Source: Tilletiaria anomala UBC 951
Lineage: Eukaryota > Basidiomycota > Exobasidiomycetes > Georgefischeriales > Tilletiariaceae
Direction: 5' to 3'
Length of the DNA stretch: 49,181 bases
Assembly (NCBI RefSeq): GCF_000711695.1
Contig: NW_013546898.1
Location: 1-49,181, forward strand
Shown here piece after piece: positions 34,165 through 44,825 of the stretch. The position numbers and the translations under genes are program-made. The first letter of the stretch is position 1; each line of letters begins with the position of its first letter. The notes under the pieces were generated by a model that did no database searches, was not told the DNA's origin, and worked only from the letters and a program-made list of their open reading frames with translations.

Positions 34165-34696
34165 GTTTTGCATCCTAGGGGGCGAGAGTTGGGCGAACGA
34201 TCACGCACGCAGTGCGGCCCAGGCGAGCATCTGAGCATTTGAGTCGCTTCACCATAGCATGCATATGTATCATTTTCACAACAAAAGCATCGCAGCATGG
34301 CAATGGCAGCTTCAGAATTCCAGAAGCAGCATAGGTGCCTGATGGGCAGTTCTTAGCGGGCTGACTAGCTGGCTAGCTGGTTGGATGCCTTGGACCATAA
34401 ATTATTTAAGTGAGGTTCCTACGATGCTCGGACCGGCCGACAGAAGGGCGGGCGGTGTCCACGTGGGGGCCCGAACCGAACCCTCCCCCCATCCCGATGG
34501 TGGCAACAGAATATGAGAATTAAGATGTTGAGATGCTGTATATATCCACGCGCGCACAGGACTCCGACGAGAGCTCTATGCTGCGTCGAAACTCGACTGA
34601 TTGGGAATCGCAGATTGCTGATGCCGAGCGGCTTCTCGAGCATCGACAGGCGTCTGTGCCTCCTCCACCTCCCCACTTGGACTTAAAAACATCATC
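34165..34696. other. Intergenic, G3BP-like to gluconokinase
   Basis: 532 bp with no gene. It holds an imperfect CTGGCTAG repeat at about 34361-34384 and a C-rich tract near 34481-34496. Confidence 0.5.
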
Positions 34697-35550
34697 ATGG
34701 CGACTCCAGTGCTGCTTGTCATGATGGTGCGTCGGTGTTTCGCATTGATGTGGGAGCAGACTGACATGTATCTTCGTCCTCACAAACTATAATCATCTGC
34801 TCTCAGGGAACTTCAGGGTGTGGCAAGACCACTATCTCGTCTATCCTCGCCTCGAAGCTCGGCATACCCTTCATCGACGGTGATGATCTCCATCCCCGTG
34901 CGAACGTGCAGAAAATGTCCGAAGGGCATCCTTTGGACGACCGAGATCGAGAGCCCTGGCTAAAGACTATCCGCGAAAGGGCCATCGAGTTGACCTCCAG
35001 CAGCAAACCAGACCTTTCAAATGTCCACAATGATCCCACGCAGACCGCTCAGCATATGGCAGAGGTGCTAGAAACTTCCCAACCAACACGCCAGCGCGAA
35101 GCGGGCACCGCAGAGCCAGATGTTGAAGATCAAGGTGAAAGCGGCCCTGTCAAACCTGTCGTAGCTACGGAACCACGTCGGGCTTGCATCATTGCGTGCT
35201 CTGCACTGAAGAGAGCTTACCGCAACCTCCTCCGAGGCGAAACCGACAGCCTCTTTCACAACGATTCGGAAGACTCGCGAGCGCCCAACGCAAAGTCGGA
35301 CATAGACACCCACCACATATATCTGCACGTCGCGCCGGATGAATTGCTGCGAAGAATGCACAATCGCAAAGGGCATTTCATGAAGGAGCAAATGCTAAGA
35401 AGCCAGCTAGAAACTCTAGAAGAACCCGATCCACACTCTGAGTACGGAGTAATCGTTGTTGAAGCTGCCAGAGCGCCAGGTCTCGTGGTAGCTTCGCTCG
35501 TGCAGCAGATCAATGAGATGGTCGGTCCAGTCTGTGGCCCCCCAGCGTGA
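34697..35550 (+). CDS. Gluconokinase (thermoresistant GntK type)
   Basis: Phosphorylates gluconate to 6-phosphogluconate for the pentose phosphate pathway; a P-loop kinase of the shikimate kinase-like fold. Exons: 34697-34726 (only ten codons) and 34807-35550; 257 aa. The P-loop GTSGCGKTT (residues 11-19) starts exactly at the second exon. Other family motifs are FIDGDDLHPRANVQKMSEGHPLDD with the substrate-binding DGDD, PWL, IIACSALKRAYRNLLRG and MHNRKGHFM. Between PWL and ACSALKRAYR is an insert of about 50 polar residues (about 80-130) missing from typical 170-200 aa homologues. It converges with CAF120, with 71 bp between stops. Confidence 0.93.
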
Positions 35551-35621
35551 ACATTCCTATCCCGATTGGAGTTACTGTAGCATAAAGTCCATGATTCCTT
35601 TTGGGGTTTGTTTCCGAATCC

Positions 35622-38600
35622 TTAGCGTCGCAGAGGAGAATCTCGAGCACGATCTCGAGATTGCTCGCGTTCATGCGGGGGTCTCGACCCAGATGGACTA
35701 CCCGCTTCGGAGCCTTGTTGCACTTCGAAGGGAAATAGCAGATGAGTCAGCCTTGACAAGCTCTGCTTCGACTTCAGAATTCAGAAAAGTGCGGCTGCGA
35801 AACTCACTGTAACCTGCAAAAGGTGGCATCGGGGCGCCCATCATGCTCATGTATGGGTTGAAAGGTGCCGACATGGGAGGCATGCTCATTGGCATGCTGC
35901 CTCCAGCCAGTCCTCCGATCACCGATCCTCCTTCACCTCCCACTTGCGACATACTGGGGAGAAACAAAGGAGCGTCAGATTCAGCGATATTGCGCTTGCA
36001 TTCAAATGTGACCCTGCATTGCGCACTCACGCTTGCGCGTACGCCATTTGGGCCGCCTGCATCGCCTGCATCTGTGCCTGCGCAGCTTGCCGGGCCTGAG
36101 CGGCCATTGCTTCATTGTTGGGCATTCCTCCGCCTGGCGCTTGAGAGCCAGCGTAGCCGGGCATGCCTCCGAAGCCAGACTGCATCCCCCATGGCGGCAT
36201 CATTCCGGGCATCATCGTCTGCTGCCAAATCATGTACGGGTTCATGAAAGGCATGCCAGCTGCGCCCATTCCGCCCATTTGCTGCATTGCCATCTGCTGC
36301 TGCTGACGGAACATCTCCTCCTCGCGCTGCTTGCGTTCAGCAGTGACACGGTCGCGCTCACGCTCGGTGAGCGTGGCGCCGTAGCCACCGGCGCCTTTGC
36401 GATCCTTCTCGTGCGCGGTGATCGCACCGAGCAGGCCAGCCTGTGGAGGAGGCGGCTTGTTCGGAACATTGACCAGGTGGCCCCCTTGCATCCTGGCCTC
36501 GGCTTCCTGCGCCTTGGCAGATCGTTCGGCTTTCTCCTGGACGCCAGCTTGAAGCAGGCCGTGAGGTTGAAAGACGGCGGTCATTGCACCCGGATGCTCA
36601 TCCGGGCTCAGTTGGACAAAGGTGTTACGGCCCAGCCCCGGAGAGGACCCCCGGATCTGCGGCGGCGTTGTCTGGGGCCCAAAGGAGTCGGAGTGCTGCA
36701 TGCCCAGATGGCTGTTGAACATCGTGGAAACACGTGTATTAACCATGGGCGGCAGGCGTGATGCTGCGCCTGCGGGTGAGCCGCGTCCCGAAGTGTTTTG
36801 CGAAGGGCTTGCGGTGCGGTATCCGCCAAACTCCCCGGTGCGCAGCGGTGGTGCGCCTTGCATCTGCTGCATTCCGTTAGCCGACGGCAGCTCGTGTGGG
36901 TCACGTTGGGAGCTCTGGGACGACGGGAGGCCTTGCTGAATCGAACCCTGCTCCGACGCGCTGCGAGATCGCGGCTTGAATGCAGCAGCAGGCCCCGTCG
37001 ACGGGGGCCTTGTACGCACCTCCTCCTTCTCTTCCTCCTCCTCCTCCTCTTCTTCCTCCTCTTCATCGTCCTCATCATCTTCGCTGCTCTCCTGACCCCA
37101 AGCATGCGCGCCCTTGCTCCTCTTTCGCTTGTGCTTCGGGCGTCCAGGCTTACTCAGCGCATCCTGGTGCGCCTGCACCTGGAGCTGGGCAGCCGTCTTG
37201 CGCTCGGCGGCACGCTTGTTGGCGTTAAACGAGGACGGAAACGCGTTTGGCGGCCGCGAAGCGAATGCTGCACTCTCCTGCTGTTGTTGAGGCTGCGGTT
37301 CCATGTTCGGCCGGCTGACGACGACAGGGGAAGGGGGCTTCTCGAGGTAGGAATACGCCGCAAGTGCATTTTCGCCGAGGCTCTCGTCCGGGCGGCCGGA
37401 AGCACGCATGGACGCCTTGTTGGGTGTCACGTGCTGTGCCGCAACTGCAGCTTCAGCAGGAGGTACAGAGATTGAAGCAGGCTCAGCAGACACGGGGACA
37501 ACAGAGGGTAAGGCGCCCTCGAGTGGAGTAGACTGTGCCTGTGCCTGCTGTAGTGGTTGCAGGTGCGCAGACGCATGCTGCGCTACAGGCTGCGACGAAG
37601 CTTCTGCCTGCCGCGGCTGCTGTGGAGCATACGATGACGCGGAGCTGGACTCATACGTGCGCACCGAGTCCATGCGCGAGACGCCGGCTGCGTCCTTGCT
37701 GGGTGGTGCTGGGCCTGCGGTCTGCTGCGAGGAGGCAAGCGCAAATGCCGCTGCAGTTGCAGGCGTCGACGCAGGCAAAGGTGAAGAAGGGGTGGCAGGG
37801 AGCTGATCAGACATGGCGCGCATGTAGAACAGAGCGCCTTCATCGTAGTTTCCGAATGCCGCGTCGGATGCCCTCTTGTTGATTGACAAGATCCCCGCTT
37901 CGGCGCCGCGTCCGCTAGGTGCCAGCGTCGCTGGTCCGGTCGCAGAGTCCGGTGCAACCGCTGCTGCTGCTACCTGTGCAGATGCCGAGGCGTCGATACC
38001 ATTCGTAGCCGCAGTATGACTTCCGGACGAACCATTGACGAGCAGAGCAGGGCTGGCGATGCCGGGCGCTGCGTGAGCTGCTGCCGGCGGAGAAACCTTC
38101 TGAGGCGGCATTGGCGGCTGATGCGGTTGCTGCGAACTTTCGGCGGCGGCAGCGTCAGCGGCAGGCAAGACCCAGGCACCTGGCGTGGACGAGTGTATCG
38201 AATACGAGCTGGCTTTGCGCTCAGCGCTAGGCCCCTGGGCGTGGTGCTGCTGCTGCGCGGCGCCCGTGAATGCGGTGGTGCCGGCCATGGCGCTGCCCTC
38301 GCGCGAGCGCTCGCCGATCGAGTCGAGCGCAGCACCATGGCCGTTGTGCCTGCTGGTGCCGCTATCGGCCGGGAATGGCTGCTGCTGCTGTGCCTGCTGT
38401 TCCAAAGGGAGTTCAATGTCGAACGACGAAAAGTCTTTGCTGAGCACCGGCAGCTCGGGGCTGGCGGTGGATCCGAGGCCGTTGACGACGGTGGCGCCAG
38501 CGCTTGGACTTTCCTGGACGGCGGCAGAGGCGGTGACGCCAACGTTGAGCGCGGCCGTGCTCTCCTTGTTGGGCTGGGGTAGGGGCGAGAGGATGGGTGT

Positions 38601-40743
38601 GCGCTCGCCGCGCATGCGCATGGCCATGATGCCGTGAAGATTGGCCCTGTGCGCGAGGTGGCGCTCCTCGCGGACGTCGAGGAACTCGGCGAGCTCGCGG
38701 TCGAGGAAGAGGCGGTCCTTGTAGGGCCCAATCGGGTAAGCAAAGAAAGCCGACACTGGGTTGCGCGGCTCCCACTCGATCGTCGCAGGGCGGCCATACA
38801 GCTTGAAGGCGTCCATGAAGCCTGCGAGAGAGCACAAGGATGCGTCAGTATGACCTGATGTTGGAACGGCGACCGTCGCGCCGTGCTAGACTTCAAGACG
38901 TACCGATAACCCATTTCATCATCTCCGCGTTCGCGCCCTTGTTGGTTCCGCCTTCGAGGTCGGGCATGAGCATAACCCATCCAGTCTGGCGCACGCGGTT
39001 CGTACCGGAGAGGACGTGCCCGAGGGGAAATGCGCCCTCTACCTTGAACAGGCTCGAGCCCTCGACGAGCTCCGGGCGAGATGGGTACACGGCAAAAGCG
39101 TGCGCGGCGTACATGATCCCTGCGAACGGCTGCTTGGCCTTCTTGTTTTCGTAGAACAGGCCGATGCCTCTGGCACCGTTCGAGCCGGGCGGCGGCTCAA
39201 TCTGGTCCAACGTTGGGCCTGAGCCGGGCGAGCCGCCGGGTGTGATAGGCGAGCCAGTGAGGCTCATGATGCTGTGTCGGTTACCCGCACCACCGCCTCC
39301 GCCTCCTCCGCCACCTAGCTTGCTCCAGAACTTGCTGCCCTTGGTTTCAGCGTCCTCGGGCTTGTCGTACAGGACGAGCCAGCAGCGCTTCCACTCGGTC
39401 GAGCCCATGAAGCGCGCCTTGACCCACCCCTCCAGCCGGCCTTTGGCCAGGGGCGACTTGATGGCCATCGTCGAGATGCTCGCCTCATCCTCCTCGATCT
39501 CGGGCGGCGGCGCTGCGCTGCCGCTGCTGCTGCGCGACAAGGAGCCTTTGCGCTGCAGCGCGCCGACGGCACCCATGCGCGCGCGCAGGAGCGCGCCTGT
39601 GTAGATCTCTTCGAGCCGCACCTTCTCCCATGAGGCGAGGCGGATCGCGTTGACCCAGGCCTGGACGAGACGCCGGCCGACAGGGCCCTCGACGCAAAAG
39701 TACGTGCGATTGTGGCCAGCCGTATTAAGCGCAAAGACGTTGTCGTATTGGCCCTTGCTGTTGACCACGCTGTTCTTGTCCTCTGTGAGGTGACCAACGT
39801 AGTCGACAAACTGGAAAGAGGGGGAGAAAGAATGCAGTCAGGATTCGCTGCACACGTGTGAGAAATAGAAGTGCTGTCTATTTGTGCTGCTCACTGAATC
39901 CGTAATGTTGGTATACGACGGCGGCACCTCTTGCCCATTCCTTGCCGCGTGCTCCATGGCGCGGACATTCCACGTACTCAGCACCGTGCCGGACAGCTGG
40001 ACAAAGCAGAGCTGCCACTGCTTCTTGGGGTCTGCAGGGTGCAGTGATTTTCCGTCTGCGGAGAGCTCCTCGCGCCTGGACAGGTAGCCTTCCATGTAGA
40101 TCTTCTTTGCCTGGGCCTCGTGCAGGGCGAGGGCCTTGCGCAGGTCGGGGCTCTTGAAGGTCAGCGGAGCGGGCGTGGACCGGATGGAGCGCGAGGTGGA
40201 GTCGGTGGGCGACGGGGGGCGTAGACCGGCGTGGCCGTCGTGCGAGGAGGATTTGTCGAGTGGCTGGAACGCAGAAAAGGGGCGCAGTGACTGGGTCCTG
40301 CGATGGACCTGGGAGTGAGGGCCACCTCCGCTGCCGCCGGCATCGGAGTCCCGGAAGGAAGGGGAGAGGGGTATTCCGCTGCCATTACTTGCATCCTGTG
40401 CAGGGAGCTGGCGGAAGGGGGTTGGCTGCGGGGGTGGTCCTCCGATAGCCCCGGGGCCGGGTTGTCCCGCACCGGGGGCAGCCCCGCCCATCAAGCCCTG
40501 CGGGGGGAGGGAGAGCTGATGTCTGTGTTGGAGATGGGCTGCTCCTGCGGCCGCCGACGGATGAGGACCGGTCGCCGAGGAAATGCTTCCCCTGGGGCTG
40601 CTGACAAAGGGCTGTTGTGGTGAACCGTTCACGTGAAGCGGCGGCACGATGGCGGACGAAGAAGAGGGGGGGGCTGCTGCGTGCGGTGCCTGCTGCGTGC
40701 CGTACGGCGCGGGCTGGCGCAGCTGCTGCCACGAGTCGGCCAT
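35622..40743 (-). CDS. CAF120: CAF120/SKG3-like PH-domain protein
   Basis: Relative of yeast Caf120, a CCR4-NOT-associated protein, and Skg3, found at the bud neck. Exons: 40743-39895, 39810-38904, 38821-36031, 35953-35808, 35722-35622; 1597 aa. The N-terminal 230 residues are Pro/Gly/Ser-rich. A PH domain (about 240-370) starts MEGYLSRREEL, with KQWQLCFVQLSGTVLSTW and FALNTAGHNRTYFCVEG. A second conserved module (about 430-650) runs from GRLEGWVKARFMGSTEWKR through LFYENKKAKQPFAGI and WVIGGFMDAFKLYGRP to FLDRELAEFLDVRE. The rest is low complexity: poly-Gln/Ala/Pro, an Asp/Glu tract near 37.03-37.09 kb and a Met/Gln/Gly-rich tail. The last two short exons keep phase and end in an Arg/Glu-rich tail. 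Start ATG precedes ADSWQQL. Confidence 0.9.
37022..37090 (-). repeat. GAG/GAT-type triplet tract coding Asp/Glu run in CAF120
   Basis: CTC/CTT/CAT triplets on the plus strand encode an unbroken acidic run of about 20 residues after SSEDD. Such tracts change length easily by slippage. Confidence 0.8.
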
Positions 40744-41620
40744 GGTGAGGAAGGCGACAGAGCGCAAGATACCCACCTCTGCTCTCAGGTGCGTTGAAAC
40801 CCCAGACTGCGCCGCGTGTGACACGTTTGTGTCTGTGATGAAAGCTTCCTTTACAAGTCCAGAAGGAGAGAGGGAGCGAGGTATACCTTCTATCCATAAC
40901 TAGTATCTGTGGTGAGACAGTGCAACACAAACAAGGTGGCGCCACTGCGCCAGAGTCAAAGCGAGAACTGTCCAAGCCTGCGCTGCTCGCCAGATTCGAT
41001 GACACGATCTCGTTGTTCAAACACCGGATTTCCGGGGGGCGGGCGGGCGGTGATCATGCAGTGTAAACCCCGCCGATTCAAAAGGGGGTGGGGGCAGGGA
41101 ACCAACCATCGATCGACATTGCCGGCTTCAACGCCCCAAACGCCTCTGCTCCGCCCGTCTAGTTACGGGGATATCTCTCGGCCGAGAGAGCAGGGGATGG
41201 GGGGAGGGGAGGGGGCGTGAATGCCATGTAATGCCGGCAAACGCCCATAATAGCACGATGTGCTCTGTCGGCGTGTGGTGTCACATACAAGGGGTTAGAT
41301 GGTCGGATGGATGGATGGGTTGCATGGACGGGACTGGCACAAGGAAGCATCTCCATCGGGTAGAGCACGCACATATGCACCCACTGACTCCGTGTCGAGA
41401 GGACTGATTCGCTCGACTTCCGTCGCGTGACTACCACTGTTGCCAACGCGGCTTGGCTCTCCGGCGCGCCGTTGCCACTGGACGCGTCTGCCAGCCAGCC
41501 TCCCGACATATTCTCCGCCACCGCTTTCCCAGGGCAGGGAGCGAGCGTGTCGAGCTGGCTGGTCGTGCTCCGTAGTCCCTGATACCATCTACTAGTAGTA
41601 GTGGCAGCAACAGCAACACG
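40744..41620. promoter_or_regulatory. Divergent promoter region, CAF120 / peroxisomal ABC transporter
   Basis: 877 bp between divergent starts with G-rich runs at about 41030-41050 and 41190-41215. No TATA box or gene recognised. Confidence 0.5.
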
Positions 41621-44207
41621 ATGGCCACCAGCGGCGCTCAGCCGATCCTCGCGTCGTTGCAGCGCAAGCGCAGCCGCATCCTCCCCGCGCTGCTCCTACT
41701 GCTTCTGCTGCAGCGGAAGCGCATCGCCGCAGCGCTCCTGTCAGCGTCCGTAGGTAACGCCGCCGGTCGACCCGCGCGCCCCCTCTCGGCCGCACTCAAG
41801 CTCGCGCATGCGACAGACGACGAGATCCAGGCTGCGCTCGAGCAGCTGTACATCCCCAATCCGGACGGCTCGCGCACCTTGCTCGTCCCCCACCGCGGCC
41901 GCGTGTCCAAGGTGCCCATAAAGCCGACGCAGTCCGAGACGTTCCGTCAGCACTATCACGAATTCAGCAAGCTCCCCATCCTGCCTTCTGCCAGTACTAC
42001 CACCAACAAGGGGAAAGAGGTCCAAAAGGGCGATGCTGCTGCTGCCAGCGACGAAAAGGGCCAGCGTGCGTTGCAGGAGGCGAAGGTGATCCGCGACCAG
42101 GGCGGTGCGGCAGCCGCCAGCGCGAAAAAGGTCGGCGTGAACAAGGAGTTCTTCCGGCAGCTGCAGGCTATTTTCCGCATCATCATCCCGCGGTGGCACT
42201 GCAAGGAGTCGTACATCTTCCTGCTGCACACCTCCTTCCTCGTCCTGCGCACATACCTCTCGCTGCTCGTCGCACGCCTCGACGGCGCGATCGTTGGCGA
42301 CCTCGTCTCGGCCAACGGTAAAGGCTTCCTCCGCGGCCTGGGCCTGTGGTTCGCGCTGGCCGTCCCGTCGACGTACACAAACTCGATGATTCGCTACCTG
42401 CAGTCCAAGCTCTCCATCGGCTTCCGCACGCGCCTTACGCGCTACGTGCACGACCTCTACATGAGCGACAGTCGCAACTACTACAAGATCATCAATCTCG
42501 ACGGCAGGCTCGACAGCGCCGACCAGTTCATCACGTCCGATGTGGCGCGCTTCTGTGACACGCTCGCCTCGCTCTACTCGAACGTCTCCAAGCCGACGCT
42601 GGACTTGCTCATCTTCAACTACCAGCTCGGCAAGGCCCTCGGTGGGCCAGGCATCGTCGCGCTCTTTGGCAACTACCTTCTCACCGGCTGGCTCCTGCGC
42701 AAGATCAGCCCGGCGTTCGGCAAGCTCGCCGCGATCGAGGCAAAGCTTGAGGGCGACTTCCGCGCCGCACACAGCCGCATCATCACCAACGCCGAGGAGA
42801 TCGCCTTCTACGATGGTGCCAGCACAGAGTTTGGCATCCTCGAGCGCGCCTACATGCGCCTCATTCGCCACGTCAACTCGATCCTCAAGATCCGTGTCAC
42901 GTACTCAATGTGCGAAGACATGATCCTCAAGTATGCCTGGTCTGCCGCCGGCTACGTCATCATCGCCTCGCCATTCCTCTTTGGCAAAAAGAAGCCATCG
43001 CAGGACGAGGTCGCTGCCGCCAAGGTCGATGTGGACCAGACGGGGTCGCGAAAGCAGAAGAGCCAGGTAGCAAAGCAGACGGAAAGTTACATCTCCAACC
43101 GCAGGCTGCTCCTCTCCCTCGCCGATGCCGGTAGCCGGCTGATGTACAGCTACAAGGAGCTCGCCGAGCTGGCGGGCTACACGTCGCGGGTGTACACGCT
43201 CCTCTCAACGCTGCACCTGCTCGACCGGAACAAGTTCCAGGCACTGCCGCGCCCCATGGACATGCCCGCATCGCAGACGTTCTATGACCTAGGTAACATT
43301 CAGGGCAACGTCCGCGAGGGGGTCGACCAGGTCTCGTTCGACAGGGTCCCCATCGTTGCGCCCGCGCCGGGAATGGAGCGCGGTGGCGAGGAGCTGGTCA
43401 GGAACCTGTCGTTGCATATCAAGCCCGGGGAGCACATCCTCATCACGGGCCCCAATGGCGTCGGCAAGACGGCGATCGCGCGCGTCATCGCGGGGCTCTG
43501 GCCCGTCTTTGCCGGCGAGCTGGCCAAGCCGAGCGACAAGGACATTTTCTTCCTCCCCCAGCGGCCCTACCTGTCCACTGGCTCGTTGCGCGACCAGGTC
43601 ATTTACCCGTACTCGAACCCGGAGCACGTCGCCACAGGCCGAACCGACGCTGAGCTGCAGCAGCTGCTCGCGGATGTCCATCTAGCTTACCTGCCCGATC
43701 GTGAGGGCGGCTGGGAGACGCGCAAGGAGTGGAAGGACGTCTTGTCTGGCGGCGAAAAGCAGCGCATGGGCATGGCCCGCTTGCTGTACCATCATCCCAA
43801 GTTTGGCATCCTCGACGAGTGCACCTCTGCCGTTTCGACGGACGTCGAGGGGCTCATGTACACGCGCGCTAAAGACATGGGCATCAGTGAGTCATTTTAC
43901 TGTCGCAGACGCTTTTTCTTTCTCTTTCTTGTCTGCAACGCTGACCACCTACGCCGCTGCTCCTCCCCCTTTCTCAGCGCTCATCACCATCTCGCACCGC
44001 CCTTCGCTGTTCAAGTACCACTCGCTCCTGCTCCGTCTCTCTGGCGAGGACGGCGAATGGGACTTGAGCCAGATCGGCGGCGAGGAGGAGCTGATGAGCT
44101 TCGCCGAGGAGATCGCCGACCTTGAGTCCAAGCTGAAGGAGGTCGATAGCTGGAAGAAGCGCGTCAGCGAGATTCAGAGCGAGCTCTCCTTCTCCACGCA
44201 GACGTGA
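41621..44207 (+). CDS. Peroxisomal ABCD-type half-transporter (PXA1/PXA2, ALD family)
   Basis: Imports long-chain acyl-CoA into peroxisomes for beta-oxidation, working as a dimer of half-transporters. Exons: 41621-43886 and 43978-44207; 831 aa, the size of yeast Pxa proteins. The N-terminus is basic and hydrophobic (LPALLLLLLLQRKR), a targeting-type segment. Membrane helices lie between about 190 and 480, with the family's NAEEIAFYDGAS (EAA-like) motif near 390. The nucleotide-binding domain has Walker A GPNGVGKT (610-617), signature LSGGEKQ (708-714), Walker B FGILDECTS (728-736) and the H-loop THRP-like ITISHRP directly after the intron. A coiled-coil tail ends the protein. I cannot tell PXA1 from PXA2. 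Codons are strongly GC-ending, unlike genes in the left half. Confidence 0.95.
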
Positions 44208-44825
44208 TTACCAAGCCCAGGCGGGTGGTTGAGCAATTTAACCAGAAACCTCCCCAAAGATGCCCCGCACACAGCCAAGTGTAGTGCCGGTATACGATTA
44301 CTAAGTAACGCGGTCGGTATTTGGTCTTCTGTAATTTCGAACGATGCTACATGTATACTTTGGCTTTCCATCCGTCGCGCCTTGACCCATACGTGGTGCT
44401 CACGCGTTCCTCGTGTGATGTGATGCGTGGACTGGGGGAAGGCCGCTGCACGGTTCGCCCTGTTGGAACTGAATACCGTACGAAGCGCTTCGCGTTATCA
44501 AAGGCACAAGAAAAGGAGATAGATGTGGATGCGCACGTCGCGATGATGGATGTCTAGCGTTTAAGGTACATGCTCTTTCTGCATTTCTGCCTTGATTGTA
44601 CGCGGACCCATGCAGTTGATTACGATCACAGCACTAGCCAGTGCTGGAACCCCCTTTTTGTTGGGACTGGACGAAACGGTGACGGTGACGGATTCGGAAG
44701 ATGTGGATTGGACAATGACGAGCGCAAGTTGAGAAGAGAAAAATAGAGTAGATTAGGGCGGCCGACCGGCCGAATGGTATCATCAAGGTGTCCGATGCAT
44801 GCGTGACATGCTCTTCATCTGAACT
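44208..44825. other. Convergent 3' region, ABC transporter / sulfate permease
   Basis: 618 bp between two stop codons, transcribed toward each other. No gene seen. Confidence 0.55.

Noticed and set aside
36033-38637. Long plus-strand frames opposite CAF120
   Set aside because: Reverse-strand images of repetitive Gln/Ala/Pro codons; no start context or domain.
41741-42871. 376-codon minus-strand open frame
   Set aside because: It is antisense to the ABC transporter exon. High-GC coding DNA commonly leaves long shadow frames, and no domain is visible.
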